A stretch of 46,894 nt of DNA. Origin: an uncultured Fidelibacterota bacterium. GTDB taxonomy: Bacteria > Fidelibacterota > Marinisomatia > Marinisomatales > TCS55. Below are positions 8,239 to 18,099 of the stretch, piece after piece. The stretch lies in contig CAJVYU010000009.1 in assembly GCA_913009735.1 (NCBI GenBank), positions 1 through 46,894 on the forward strand, given 5' to 3'. Both the position numbers and the translations under genes were made by a program. The notes beneath the pieces were generated by a model that did not search any database, had not been told where the DNA came from, and saw only the letters and a list, made by a program, of their open reading frames with translations. Numbering within the stretch: position 1 is the first letter of the stretch; each line of letters starts with the position of its first letter.

Positions 8239-9363
8239 TCATTCAATAAAGTGAATATAATTATCCCGTGTAATAACCTGCATCTCCGCTTGTGGATACG
8301 CTTTCGAAAATGTCGTTGGAAACCGCATTTTCTTTTTAGGGCTAAATTTGAATTCATAGGCAAATAACCTGCCTTCTCTTTCTTCTATATAATCTATTTC
8401 CTGCTTTGCATGGGTTCTCCAGAAATAAGTATTTGACCATCGCCGGGCATATTGATTCGCTTTCATGCGCTCACTCATGAGATAATTTTCCCACAGTGCT
8501 CCCTTGTCCGTTCGCAGGTCCAGTATCGAATAATTTTTTATAATTGCATTTCGAATACCATTGTCGTAAAAATATATTTTCCGTGTTTTCTTCAGTTCAT
8601 TCCGGAGATTTCTGCTGAAGGTTCCCAGTCGGAATATGACATAACTTTTTTCAAGAAGATCAATATATCGCTCAATGGTTTGGTTATCTGCGCCGATCAA
8701 TTGACCCAGTTCATGATAACTAACCTGATTCCCTATTTGCAAAGCGAGGGCCTGCAATAGTTTTTCTAAAATGGCTGGCTTTTTCAATTGTTCAAATGCC
8801 AGTAAATCTTTGTACAGGTAGCTGTCCGATAGTGATTTAAGGATGTCAGGTTCTTCTCCCGGTTGATTGACGACATCAGGATATGAACCATAAATCAAAC
8901 GATACACCAGATTTCTTTTTTCTTCCAGAATACTTGTATGATTAGATAATTCTTTAAAGGAAAACGGAAATAAAAAATAATCAATCTTTCTGCCGGTTAA
9001 CGGTTCGTTGATACGGTTCGCTAATTCAAACGATGAAGACCCCGTTGCAAAGATCTGAACATTTTGAAGTTCATCCACCATCAATTTTAATGTGATTCCA
9101 ATATTCGTAATCCGTTGGGCTTCATCAATAACCACCAGTTCGTTTTTTCCAACCAATGATTTTAATTGCACAGATGTCACATCCGTCAGCATGTGTCGTA
9201 CGTCCGGCTCGTCGCCATTTAACCAAAGTGTTTTTAGGCCGCTTTTATCTGCAATTTTACGAGCAAGGGTGGTTTTTCCGACTTGCCTGGGACCGGATAA
9301 AACAACAGCTTTGTTTCGTCCAAATGACTGTAAAAGTTTATTTTCAATTGCTCTATTGTACAT
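8239..9363 (-). CDS. AAA-family ATP-binding protein with DUF4143 domain
   Basis: This 374-residue protein has a Walker A GPRQVGKT at residues 24-31 and a Walker B LVVIDEAQR around 76-84. An FATGSSS segment follows (around 110-116), then FSFKEL and SYLYKDLL motifs. The C-terminal DUF4143 region contains a winged-helix-like part and an archaeo-ATPase-type nuclease-like segment (YFWRTHAKQEIDYIEE, YEFKF) from about residue 315. Such ATPases are common in accessory DNA of Bacteroidetes and archaea, often as mobile or toxin-antitoxin-like genes. Their biochemical role is unclear. The gene sits alone between two direct copies of another gene's 3' end. A TTGCGTAT palindrome lies immediately upstream of its start. 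Confidence 0.92.
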   Translation of the reverse strand: MYNRAIENKLLQSFGRNKAVVLSGPRQVGKTTLARKIADKSGLKTLWLNGDEPDVRHMLTDVTSVQLKSLVGKNELVVIDEAQRITNIGITLKLMVDELQNVQIFATGSSSFELANRINEPLTGRKIDYFLFPFSFKELSNHTSILEEKRNLVYRLIYGSYPDVVNQPGEEPDILKSLSDSYLYKDLLAFEQLKKPAILEKLLQALALQIGNQVSYHELGQLIGADNQTIERYIDLLEKSYVIFRLGTFSRNLRNELKKTRKIYFYDNGIRNAIIKNYSILDLRTDKGALWENYLMSERMKANQYARRWSNTYFWRTHAKQEIDYIEEREGRLFAYEFKFSPKKKMRFPTTFSKAYPQAEMQVITRDNYIHFIE

Positions 9364-9367
9364 AAAT

Positions 9368-9411
9368 ATTGCGTATAGATACGCAAATATATGTAAAATT
9401 TTGCGTATTAA
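9368..9411 (-). promoter_or_regulatory. TTGCGTAT palindrome upstream of the ATPase gene
   Basis: An 18-bp palindrome (TTGCGTAT-AG-ATACGCAA, about 9369-9386) begins about six bases upstream of the ATPase start codon. A third half-site TTTGCGTAT lies at about 9400-9409. The spacing and symmetry suggest an operator for a dimeric repressor, perhaps autoregulation. No canonical ribosome site is seen because the palindrome occupies that place. Confidence 0.45.
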
Positions 9412-9472
9412 AAAGCAATATTATTGATATAATATTGAGTATAATCTATAGAAACAACTATTTAGCTGTTAT

Positions 9473-9542
9473 TTATCAGAACTGTGCAACACCCCAGGCA
9501 AACATAACGCCTACAAAGGTGAGCATTAGTGGCCAGCCGGTA
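9473..9542 (-). repeat. Proximal copy of the 70-bp duplicated gene end
   Basis: This is the intact copy, forming the last codons of the 1220-residue protein. The distal copy is 7981-8050. Identity begins abruptly at TACCGGC in the sense direction and ends just after the stop codon. Confidence 0.8.
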
Positions 9543-12500
9543 TTTACAAAACGGCGGGCGTCAGGATTTTCAAATACATGAATCTGGAATTGGTGCGCTG
9601 TTGTGGCTCCTCGCTCGTCAATAGCCATAATGATTATATCATGAGGCCCTAATTGATTGTTTCGCGGACGCCATTTGAAAAGTCCCGTCTTTTTATTGAA
9701 TGAAGCGTATTTCGGCAAGCGAATAGATCTAAACTTCACTTTGTCGCCGTTCAAATCTTCAGCAACCACCCGGTAACGATATTCATACCCGGTCAAGCCC
9801 ACCGGTTTTGGGGATGAAATAATGGATGGTGGAATATTAACAAATACACGTCCTGTTTGTGTGTCTTCATGGTAACCATCCGACACTGAAATAGTAAACT
9901 CATGCTTATTGATCTGTGATGATTTAGGTATCCAAACAATCTTCCCCGTGTTAGTCATCTGCATTCCTTGCGGTGCTTTTACTAATTTGTACTGGAGGTC
10001 TGCATCCTGGTTTTTATCCTCTACCTGAACCTGGTATTTATACATTGTTTCCACAAGGGCCATCTTCGGGGGCTGGGAGACGATGGTGGCCGGATGATTC
10101 ACATACAGTTCAAATGATTGTTCATCTTTCGTGTAGCCGTCCGAAACGACGATGGTGATAGGAAAATTGTCATATTGATCTTTTCCGGGCGTCCAGTGCA
10201 GGGTTCCGGTAAATTCATCCACTTCCAATCCATCCGGAAATTCTTCCAATGAATAACGTATCGCGCTCACGCGTTCCACGATGACTTTTGGCGGTTTACC
10301 TTTTGAACCCTGGAAGAATTCCCACAGCACATCTTTGATATTAACGGTGCGATCGTCTTTTTCTTCGATGACAACGACCAGCCGATCATCTTCCCAGAAA
10401 ACAGATTTGACGTAGCGTTTCAGATTCAACCGGCTGAATTCTTCTGATTCCATTTCTCCCTGGCTGGTGAGATATACAACATCTGCAGCGTTCCAATCGC
10501 CGATATAGCGATCCACGTTCTCCCGGTATATATCATCGACAATATTCACAGAATAAATCCGGGCTTTTTCTATATCATCCAGTTTCACGATATGTTCATA
10601 GGGCAGGAGAGATCCTTTATTCAAATCTGTGGTCATGATCTTATATTGGTATTCCTCGCCAACGGTTGCTTTCATGACCGGTATAGAAACAATTTTAATA
10701 GGGGAATTGATGAAAAAATCAGCTTCAATTGTGCGCACATCATACCCATCATCCACCTCTATTTTTAAATGCCCAAAATCCATATCTTCCCTTGTGGGCT
10801 CCCATCGCAGACGTCCGGTAAACGGATCCATACGCATGCCGTCTGGCATTTCCACAGCCGTAAACGTCAGCACGTTATTGACGTTGGGATCTGTAACTTC
10901 CAATTGAAAATCCCAAACGTATCCTAAATTCACTTTATTCATCGGGGGCGGCGCCCGTTCAATAACCGGCGGATGGTTTACGTATAAAAATACGTCCTGT
11001 GTATCGGCAGCAACGCCATGGTTCGCTATCACCGTAAAACTTTGTGTGTCTATTTGTGCTTCCGAAGGAGTCCACTCAATTAATCCTGATTCAGACAAAG
11101 ACATTCCTTCCGGGGGATGTAACATTTTAAATGTCAATTCCTGATCCAGTTCCGGCCGCCATACTTCAACCTGGTACTTGTATAGCTCATTTACTCTAAT
11201 AATCGAATCCGATTCGGAAAGAATTTTAACTCCCGCACGGGCAAATAGCCTGAACTCCTGGATGGCCCGGTCAAAACCATCCGACGCCACAAGGCGCACA
11301 TCATAAATATTCACATGGCTGCTGTCTGTTTGCCAGTACAGGGCTCCGCTGGAATCCATTTCCATCCCATTTGGAGCTGTTTCCAAAATAAACTGTATTT
11401 TTGCATCCGCATTATTATCATTTACTACCGGTTGATATGTAAACAAGGATTTCGCAACAAATTCTGTTTCAGTAGGTTCTGAAATGAATTCCGGCGGATC
11501 ATTGACATATATCCACAATCGTTCATCATATCCTTCCAAATGAGGAACGACTTTATAGGTCAACAGCGAATCTTTATCTACTGATTCCAGCTCAACCGTT
11601 TCACCCACTTTCATTTCAACATGATATGCCAATTTATACGCGCCTAACTGTTCTCCGTCCGGGACCCATTGAATTGAACGTGTTTCATAATGGAAATACA
11701 TGCCTTTCGGGGGCGGTAAAAGCCAGCGGAAACTATAGAATTTTTTGGCTTCATCTTCCGGAATGGAATAAACAAACAACTGATCTACCGGCAATACATG
11801 ACGGGGGAGAACGCCCGAAGGCAGCGGCTGACCTATGGATTTTACAGGCTTGATTCCGTTGCCGGCTAAATCCATTCCGACAATTTCAGGAAATAATTTT
11901 ATCAGATCCACGGGCTCAATCAATGTGTCCTTCACAGAAGGAATATCTACTGGTGGCGGTAATCCAAGATCTGTTAAAAATACAGAGGAGGTTTCTCCGT
12001 CCCAGCCGGCTGCGATAGAGGTGCCGGTATACACTCTGTTGGTTATAATGGGAAGAGTAGAAAACACCTGGACATCCACCGAGTCTACCGTAAGAGTAAA
12101 ATAGCTTTCGCTTTTATCTTCCGGCGTTTCAGCGCCAAAGGAAATCGTAATCATATTCATTTCGCCGGAAACCAGTAACAAATCACTAAATCCATCCTGA
12201 TCAAAATCGGTTACCCGTAAATCAGAAAGCGGCCCTGCTTCATTATCAATTTCATCAATATCCAAACCGGCGTCAGATAAAGTTAACGCTACAAGATGGC
12301 CGCTTTGGAAAGGGACAAGAACGTCCATAAATCCATCGCTGTCCCAATCGGTAAGAGTGAGAGCGTTATTGATAAAACCATTCATCCCGGGAACGGTTTT
12401 AACCACAGCTTCTGTTTCGATAAATTCACCATTTTTATTAATAAACGGCTGGGCTTTCATCACATTGCCTTCCGGGCTGAAACTAATGATATCATCATAA

Positions 12501-13138
12501 CCGTCATGGTTAAAATCAACCACCCCGCCATAAACGAATCCGGAACCGAAACGCATAGACTCTGGTTCTAAACGCGTTGTGATTTCCAACTCACCATCTT
12601 CATTAATATCCACGATTGCCAAGCCCCGGACAGGGCTGCCCAGGGATACCAACAATTCCTGATCATCATCATTATCTCTATCCAGTAAAACAAAATTGTG
12701 GCAACGTAAGAACGTATTGCGTTCTGATAAATTTAATGAACCGGTCGGTATTTCACTAAAACCGGATCCGTCCCAGGAATAATAAAAAACGACAGGCTGC
12801 AGAATCTGTTCTTCATCTGCATCCGTAAGATTCATGATGGTAATGAGTTCAGGATTTCCGTCGCCGTCCAAGTCTCCGAGTTTCAATCCTACAAAATTAC
12901 CCAAAAGGCCATCGGGCGCTGCCAGCTCCCAGTTTAACTGCTGGTATCCGTCACCATCAATTTCATAATATCGAATCATAGAAATGGAATGACCGTTTTC
13001 CCGGCCGACTTCAACTGTAGCAAATTCATAAAGACCATCCTGATCAAGATCGAAGGTTCCTTCCATATGAACAATCTGGAGATCTTTCCCAAAAAGAAGG
13101 TTGAAAGCTAATAACAGTGCTGTGCTAATCATCTTCAT
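9476..13138 (-). CDS. Large secreted FG-GAP/VCBS and cadherin-like (He_PIG) repeat protein
   Basis: The 1220-residue protein begins with a signal peptide (MKMISTALLLAFNLLFG). Up to about residue 335 it carries at least seven Asp-rich FG-GAP/VCBS loops such as DLDQDGLYE, DLDGDGNPE, DFNHDGYDD and DFDQDGFSD, which are likely Ca2+ sites. From about 480 to 1180 it has some seven Ig-like putative-Ig/cadherin modules with the pattern PxGMxxDxxTGxIxWxP then VxDGxxxxxQxFxxxVNxPP. It ends with a hydrophobic segment, not a T9SS sorting domain. The surface-exposed role is inferred. Its ATG overlaps the stop of the upstream gene (ATGA, 13135-13138), so the two are translationally coupled. Its 3' end is duplicated at 7981-8050. 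Confidence 0.88.
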   Translation of the reverse strand: MKMISTALLLAFNLLFGKDLQIVHMEGTFDLDQDGLYEFATVEVGRENGHSISMIRYYEIDGDGYQQLNWELAAPDGLLGNFVGLKLGDLDGDGNPELITIMNLTDADEEQILQPVVFYYSWDGSGFSEIPTGSLNLSERNTFLRCHNFVLLDRDNDDDQELLVSLGSPVRGLAIVDINEDGELEITTRLEPESMRFGSGFVYGGVVDFNHDGYDDIISFSPEGNVMKAQPFINKNGEFIETEAVVKTVPGMNGFINNALTLTDWDSDGFMDVLVPFQSGHLVALTLSDAGLDIDEIDNEAGPLSDLRVTDFDQDGFSDLLLVSGEMNMITISFGAETPEDKSESYFTLTVDSVDVQVFSTLPIITNRVYTGTSIAAGWDGETSSVFLTDLGLPPPVDIPSVKDTLIEPVDLIKLFPEIVGMDLAGNGIKPVKSIGQPLPSGVLPRHVLPVDQLFVYSIPEDEAKKFYSFRWLLPPPKGMYFHYETRSIQWVPDGEQLGAYKLAYHVEMKVGETVELESVDKDSLLTYKVVPHLEGYDERLWIYVNDPPEFISEPTETEFVAKSLFTYQPVVNDNNADAKIQFILETAPNGMEMDSSGALYWQTDSSHVNIYDVRLVASDGFDRAIQEFRLFARAGVKILSESDSIIRVNELYKYQVEVWRPELDQELTFKMLHPPEGMSLSESGLIEWTPSEAQIDTQSFTVIANHGVAADTQDVFLYVNHPPVIERAPPPMNKVNLGYVWDFQLEVTDPNVNNVLTFTAVEMPDGMRMDPFTGRLRWEPTREDMDFGHLKIEVDDGYDVRTIEADFFINSPIKIVSIPVMKATVGEEYQYKIMTTDLNKGSLLPYEHIVKLDDIEKARIYSVNIVDDIYRENVDRYIGDWNAADVVYLTSQGEMESEEFSRLNLKRYVKSVFWEDDRLVVVIEEKDDRTVNIKDVLWEFFQGSKGKPPKVIVERVSAIRYSLEEFPDGLEVDEFTGTLHWTPGKDQYDNFPITIVVSDGYTKDEQSFELYVNHPATIVSQPPKMALVETMYKYQVQVEDKNQDADLQYKLVKAPQGMQMTNTGKIVWIPKSSQINKHEFTISVSDGYHEDTQTGRVFVNIPPSIISSPKPVGLTGYEYRYRVVAEDLNGDKVKFRSIRLPKYASFNKKTGLFKWRPRNNQLGPHDIIIMAIDERGATTAHQFQIHVFENPDARRFVNTGWPLMLTFVGVMFAWGVAQF

Positions 13139-15174
13139 TGCATTTCTGCTCCGGCAGAATCTACAACAACGCTGTCAATGCCCATATATTCCAGTGCTTT
13201 AAATTTCATTTCCTTTATGCGTTTTGCAAAGACAGCATCCGAAACCATTTCTGCTCTTATACTGAAAGGATTAAATTCTCCTGAAAAGACAATGGTGGTG
13301 CTGATTTTTTCCCCTTCGGAACTATCTACCGTTACCTCTCCTTTGATATTCCATAATTCGATGGCTGACATTTCGATGGTTATATTATGTCTATCTTTGC
13401 CTTTTGGAGTACGGATAGATATATAAGAATATTTTTTGGTTGTTCGATCCTGTTCGCTTTCATATAAGGAAATGCCGTTATCAGACTCTTCAAGACGCAT
13501 GGATTCAGGAAACCCATTGAAATGATACGTGGGATAAATACTCAATTCAGATTGCCAATCAGCCGGGTTTAGGATAATGGTCATTGTGTCCAAAGATGGT
13601 TCAACTCGAGCATTAATTATGTTTTTTTCAAGATCGTGATCAATGGTGAGTTTAATAAAATTTGCAAGACTATCTTTATTGGATGAATAGGAAAAATTAA
13701 CAGATTTATTATTAGTAATACCACCAAGATTTGCAGAAATAGAATGCGAAATATAGGGGAATTTTGGAATAGTAAATTCGTCTACCATTACATGAAAAGG
13801 CGGTACACCATTAAAAACAAACCGCTCTTTTCCTTCTTCCTTTCCGGGGGTATGTACTATCACCGTATATGGCTCAACCGGTGGCGGCACATAAATCACC
13901 GGAGGTTTTGTTGTATCTACAACTATCACGGCGTATGATTGTTCGTTTTCTTCAATAATGGGAACCATGCGGTGGCGCTCGCCAAAATTATCCGTTTCAG
14001 AAACCAGCTCGTCTTTCAGGCGTTTTTCTGCAACGTATTGAAATTCATGGATTCCTATTTGTCCGCGCGTTGGGATCCATGTTATATAACCTGTCGTCGG
14101 ATCAAAGAATGCGCCGGGCGGAGGTTGGGCCAACCAATGGAAACTATAAAAACCGGTTCCGGTATCTGCGGCTGCTCTATAATATAAAGTATCGCCAAGC
14201 TTTAGTGAATCATTTGGGACAATCCCGATTGTTTCCATTTCAACTTCATCTGCAACGCGCGGGGGTATTAATCCGGATTCCACTCTGGATAATAAAACAT
14301 TATTGATGGTTTCCGGAGCCGCGGTATCCGGAACAACAAAGAATTCTTTTCCGCTGAACTTGCTCTGTGTTAATGTCAGGACGCTGTCAATAAAAGCCAG
14401 AGTTAATACATCGCCATTCGCAAACGGTAGTTGTAATTCCTCTGATTGATCGCCATCCAAATCTGTTTTTGCAATGGCTGACCCCAGCAAGTTCATTGCA
14501 CTATTCAATGGAAAAGATTTTTCGGCAATAATCACCGGTTCATCTTCAACGTTGAATAAAACGGTGTTTAATAAATCATTTTCATTCGAAAATACAGCAA
14601 GATGAGAATCGCCGCCGATGTTCATATAGCTGACAAATATATGTCCAATTCCATTATGTATATTTTTCGGTAATTTTATGTTGACTGTGTTGACAACAGA
14701 ACTGTCAGCAAACTGTACCAGCGCCACGGTTCTGGACGGACTTCCAACGGCAACGGAAAACATTCCTGAAACCAGTTCAAAATCACCAATATTAGGATGT
14801 ATTAGTTTCCCGTTTTTTATCTTTAGGTTGACGGGTTCAAATTTGGATTCGCTCCATGAAAAAAGCTTTAACCATTCAATATTGTCAGAACGAAACCCTG
14901 GAAAATAATCTGCCAAAACAATTAAATTGTATATTCCATCGTTTTGCAGATCATAAATAAACGCATCTTTTACAAAATAATTTTCTGGAGTAAGCCCCCA
15001 AAGTAAACGGTGCTGTCCTTCTGTATCCATTTCTACAAAACGAAGATTGGTTTCGGTAAATAGCAATATTTCACTCATTCCATCCTGATCAAGATCATAC
15101 GTCCCCTTTACAAACATATCCTCAGAATAGAGTACAAAATGAAGAAAAACGGTTAAAATAATCCCGTTACTCAA
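13135..15174 (-). CDS. Secreted FG-GAP and Ig-like protein, partner or paralogue of the next gene
   Basis: This 679-residue protein is a shorter relative of the downstream 1220-residue protein. It has an N-terminal hydrophobic segment and then a DLDQDGMSEILLF loop and further FG-GAP-like blades to about residue 280. One Ig-like module (SFHWLAQPPPGAFFDPTTG, around 345-385) matches a module of its neighbour. The last roughly 230 residues are beta-rich and unrecognised, with no membrane tail. The annotated start gives a slightly unusual signal sequence, MSNGIILTVFLHFVLYS. The two genes form a coupled pair transcribed away from the outer-membrane protein gene at 15437. Their joint function is unknown. 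A surface assembly or adhesion role is a guess. Confidence 0.82.
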   Translation of the reverse strand: MSNGIILTVFLHFVLYSEDMFVKGTYDLDQDGMSEILLFTETNLRFVEMDTEGQHRLLWGLTPENYFVKDAFIYDLQNDGIYNLIVLADYFPGFRSDNIEWLKLFSWSESKFEPVNLKIKNGKLIHPNIGDFELVSGMFSVAVGSPSRTVALVQFADSSVVNTVNIKLPKNIHNGIGHIFVSYMNIGGDSHLAVFSNENDLLNTVLFNVEDEPVIIAEKSFPLNSAMNLLGSAIAKTDLDGDQSEELQLPFANGDVLTLAFIDSVLTLTQSKFSGKEFFVVPDTAAPETINNVLLSRVESGLIPPRVADEVEMETIGIVPNDSLKLGDTLYYRAAADTGTGFYSFHWLAQPPPGAFFDPTTGYITWIPTRGQIGIHEFQYVAEKRLKDELVSETDNFGERHRMVPIIEENEQSYAVIVVDTTKPPVIYVPPPVEPYTVIVHTPGKEEGKERFVFNGVPPFHVMVDEFTIPKFPYISHSISANLGGITNNKSVNFSYSSNKDSLANFIKLTIDHDLEKNIINARVEPSLDTMTIILNPADWQSELSIYPTYHFNGFPESMRLEESDNGISLYESEQDRTTKKYSYISIRTPKGKDRHNITIEMSAIELWNIKGEVTVDSSEGEKISTTIVFSGEFNPFSIRAEMVSDAVFAKRIKEMKFKALEYMGIDSVVVDSAGAEMQ

Positions 15175-15436
15175 AATATTGTTCTTACTATTAATCCTTA
15201 CCTCGATTGTGATTTAATCTTATAACGATGAATAATCACTGTTCAAAAATGCAGAATAAGCGATATTCCTCTACCTCTACTGAATGGGAATATAGACTTT
15301 CACCCTCGAAAAATACAAGGAAAAGGCCCTGTTTTACACACAGAATTGTCTAAATTCGCTGCAATATTTCCTTTCCAAAATTATAGAGTAGAAGTATAAA
15401 TTGAATTATGCGATGGAAACTAACAACGAGAATTGA

Positions 15437-16357
15437 ATGAGAAAAAAATATATTCTAATGATTCAATTGATTCCGCTACTGCTATTTGCGCAGAGCGGCT
15501 TGTATCCGATTCAGGATTACTACGGCGGCGGTATCGGCTATAGTCCAACATACATCTTGCTAGATTCAATTCCCGGATCTTCTCTAATGACACAAATGGG
15601 GTTGAATACTAATAATTTCGACAGTCCTTTTATCATTCACGGCGGTGAAGGTTTTACCCAAATTTCAGGGCGATGGCGTTTGGGCGGTTACGCCGGTATT
15701 GGTTCGTCCAGTATCAGCAATATTATGGATGTTTATTTTTATCAGGAAACAAATGACTCCGCCGGTATTCAAGTTCCTACTTCCATTTTTGATAATCAAA
15801 GTGATAAAGTAGTTGTTTATGATGGAAGTTTCAGGCCAACCGTATCAGCCAAATTTTCTTTTACCCTTGGAGCCGTTTTGTTAGAATATGTGGTTCCGGT
15901 TTTTCGTGATCTTGAAATTTCCAGCGGTGTTATGCTTGGAATTGGTCGTGTGAATGTCAGCATTGATCAACATACAGGTGAGGCACAATGGAATAATCTT
16001 TTTTCAAATATGTATGGGACAGTTCAAAATGGTTCCGTTTTTTATGAGATAGATTCATCCTTTTCTACTATTGAAGTTGATTCAATTATTAGTTCTCTGC
16101 AGGGAACAACCTTGGCGGCTATTAATAGCTATGGGGGTATGTCGGATTTGAGCGGTACTTTTTTCAATTTTCAACCTTATATTGCTGTTAAGTGGCAAAT
16201 TATGGACCGCGTTGGATTACGGATGAGCCTTGGTTTTAATCAGGGAACTATCGGTGCCGGAGAATGGAAATTAAATGATCGTAAACAGATTGCAGATTCT
16301 CCAAAAGCAACTTTACAGGGCATGGCAATACGAACAATGTTTTATTTCGGACTATAG
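15437..16357 (+). CDS. Predicted outer-membrane beta-barrel protein, unknown function
   Basis: This 306-residue protein has a clear signal peptide (MRKKYILMIQLIPLLLFAQS). Glycine- and aromatic-rich alternating segments follow, typical of outer-membrane barrels (GGGIGYSPTY, RWRLGGYAGIGSSS, VGLRMSLGFNQGTIGAG). It ends in a hydrophobic FYFGL, compatible with an outer-membrane C-terminal strand. I recognise no specific family. It is 38 bp upstream of an S41 protease and diverges from the secreted-protein pair, with a 262-bp shared promoter region in which I see no clear operator. Confidence 0.75.
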   Translation: MRKKYILMIQLIPLLLFAQSGLYPIQDYYGGGIGYSPTYILLDSIPGSSLMTQMGLNTNNFDSPFIIHGGEGFTQISGRWRLGGYAGIGSSSISNIMDVYFYQETNDSAGIQVPTSIFDNQSDKVVVYDGSFRPTVSAKFSFTLGAVLLEYVVPVFRDLEISSGVMLGIGRVNVSIDQHTGEAQWNNLFSNMYGTVQNGSVFYEIDSSFSTIEVDSIISSLQGTTLAAINSYGGMSDLSGTFFNFQPYIAVKWQIMDRVGLRMSLGFNQGTIGAGEWKLNDRKQIADSPKATLQGMAIRTMFYFGL

Positions 16358-16395
16358 TAATTTCCCCTATCCATTTCAAACTTAAATATTAACAC

Positions 16396-18000
16396 ATGAA
16401 GAATAGTTTTAAAAAACGGATACCCGTTGCTCTGGCAGCCATAATGGTTATCGTTCTTACGGCTATACCATTATCTCAATTTCTGTATTCAAAAAATCCT
16501 TATAATGCCCTTGAGGAAAAATTCCGCATTCTCAATCAAATTCTTTACTATATCAATCAACTCTATTTTGAAGATGTTGATATGGATAAGCTTATGGAGG
16601 GAGCGTTCAAGGGTATATTTGATGAATTAGATCCTCATTCTGTTTATATCCCCGCCAAACAGCAAGAAGAAATGGACGAACTGTTCCGGGGCTCCTTTCA
16701 GGGAATTGGAATCGAATTTGATATTTTACATGGTTACATAACGGTCATTTCGCCGGTGGCAGATAGCCCGTCTGAGCGCGCCGGTCTTTTACCCGGCGAT
16801 CAAATAATTGCCATTAATAACGAAGATGCCTTTGAAATTACCAAAAAAGATGTCTTTAAAAAACTCCGCGGGCCGAAAGGGTCTTCTGTTGATATAACAA
16901 TACGAAGAATTGGCGGTGAAAAATTTGACGTTACTATTATTCGGGATGATATACCCATTTACAGTGTCCGTGCTGTCCTAATGCTCAATAATGAAACGGG
17001 ATACATATGGTTGACTCGTTTTTCAGCAACAACGGATGATGAAGTGCGGACGGCTCTTAATCAATTAGAAGCCCAAGGCATGAAAAAATTGATTTTTGAT
17101 TTACGTAATAACAGCGGGGGCTTTTTAGAGCAAGCGGCTGCAATTAGTAATTTATTTATTGCCCATGACGACACACTCGTTTTTACGAAAGGTAAAAGTG
17201 TTAGCGTGGAACAAGTGTTTATCTCCGATCCCAAAAAAGGCAGGGAAGATTACCCGTTAATTGTTCTGATCAACCGCGGATCCGCCAGCGCAAGCGAAAT
17301 TGTTGCCGGCGCCATTCAGGATTTAGATAGAGGACTTGTTGTGGGAGAAACCAGCTTTGGGAAAGGACTTGTCCAAAGGCAGCTTCCTTTGAATGATGGT
17401 TCTGCAATTCGCGTTACAATCGCCCGTTATTACACGCCCAGCGGACGACTGATACAACGACCGTACAAAAATGGTGATATAAAAGATTATTATAAAGAAT
17501 TATATATTCAAAATCGTGAAGCTGTTTTGGACTCATTGAAGGAACTCAGGCCTAAATATAAGACACGAGCCGGGCGAACTGTTTATGGCGGGGGAGGAAT
17601 TACCCCTGATGTTTATATTCGTTGGGAGCTAAACCTGCAAAAAAACACTCAAAAGTTGTTATCCCATCCGAAACGCCCATTCTTCAATTGGGGATCCAAT
17701 TATGCCAGTACCCACAATAATGAAATTAATCTTTATGAAAACTTTAGGGATAACTGGGATCTTGACGATAATGATTTTCAAAATTTTATTGATTATGTTA
17801 ATAATGAAGAAATAGAAATCAACCGGGAAGAATTGGAAATAGACAAAGCATATATTTTAAAAATGCTTAAATCTGAAATTGCAGGCGCCCATTGGGGCAA
17901 AGATGAAGCAATCGGTATCCGATTGACCTATGATAATCAAGTTATGGACGCTTTAGATTATTTTAATGAAGCGGCTGGATTCATAAATTATTCTCAGTAA
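16396..18000 (+). CDS. S41 family carboxyl-terminal processing protease
   Basis: This periplasmic PDZ-protease of the CtpA/Prc family clips C-termini of envelope proteins. It has an N-terminal membrane/signal segment (residues about 9-30), a helical region and a PDZ domain (about 85-165, with GIGIEFDI and RAGLLPGDQIIAINN). The S41 catalytic core holds the serine motif GSASASE at 295-301 and the general-base Lys323 in TSFGKGLVQ. The C-terminal extension after about residue 370 is charged and contains long acidic helices. The 534-residue length is typical of FCB-group homologues. It stands just before the exbB operon. Confidence 0.95.
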   Translation: MKNSFKKRIPVALAAIMVIVLTAIPLSQFLYSKNPYNALEEKFRILNQILYYINQLYFEDVDMDKLMEGAFKGIFDELDPHSVYIPAKQQEEMDELFRGSFQGIGIEFDILHGYITVISPVADSPSERAGLLPGDQIIAINNEDAFEITKKDVFKKLRGPKGSSVDITIRRIGGEKFDVTIIRDDIPIYSVRAVLMLNNETGYIWLTRFSATTDDEVRTALNQLEAQGMKKLIFDLRNNSGGFLEQAAAISNLFIAHDDTLVFTKGKSVSVEQVFISDPKKGREDYPLIVLINRGSASASEIVAGAIQDLDRGLVVGETSFGKGLVQRQLPLNDGSAIRVTIARYYTPSGRLIQRPYKNGDIKDYYKELYIQNREAVLDSLKELRPKYKTRAGRTVYGGGGITPDVYIRWELNLQKNTQKLLSHPKRPFFNWGSNYASTHNNEINLYENFRDNWDLDDNDFQNFIDYVNNEEIEINREELEIDKAYILKMLKSEIAGAHWGKDEAIGIRLTYDNQVMDALDYFNEAAGFINYSQ

Positions 18001-18099
18001 ATTAAAAGGCTGGATTTATTGACATTCCATATGGTAATTAATAAGTTTGGCGTCGATTTTCCGAACTTAACATTAAATAATGAACGAACGGAGGACTAA

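Noticed and set aside
9476-13138. CRISPR or tandem DNA repeat array
   Set aside because: The repetition is at protein level only (Ig-like modules and FG-GAP blades). The DNA units are not regularly spaced or near-identical.
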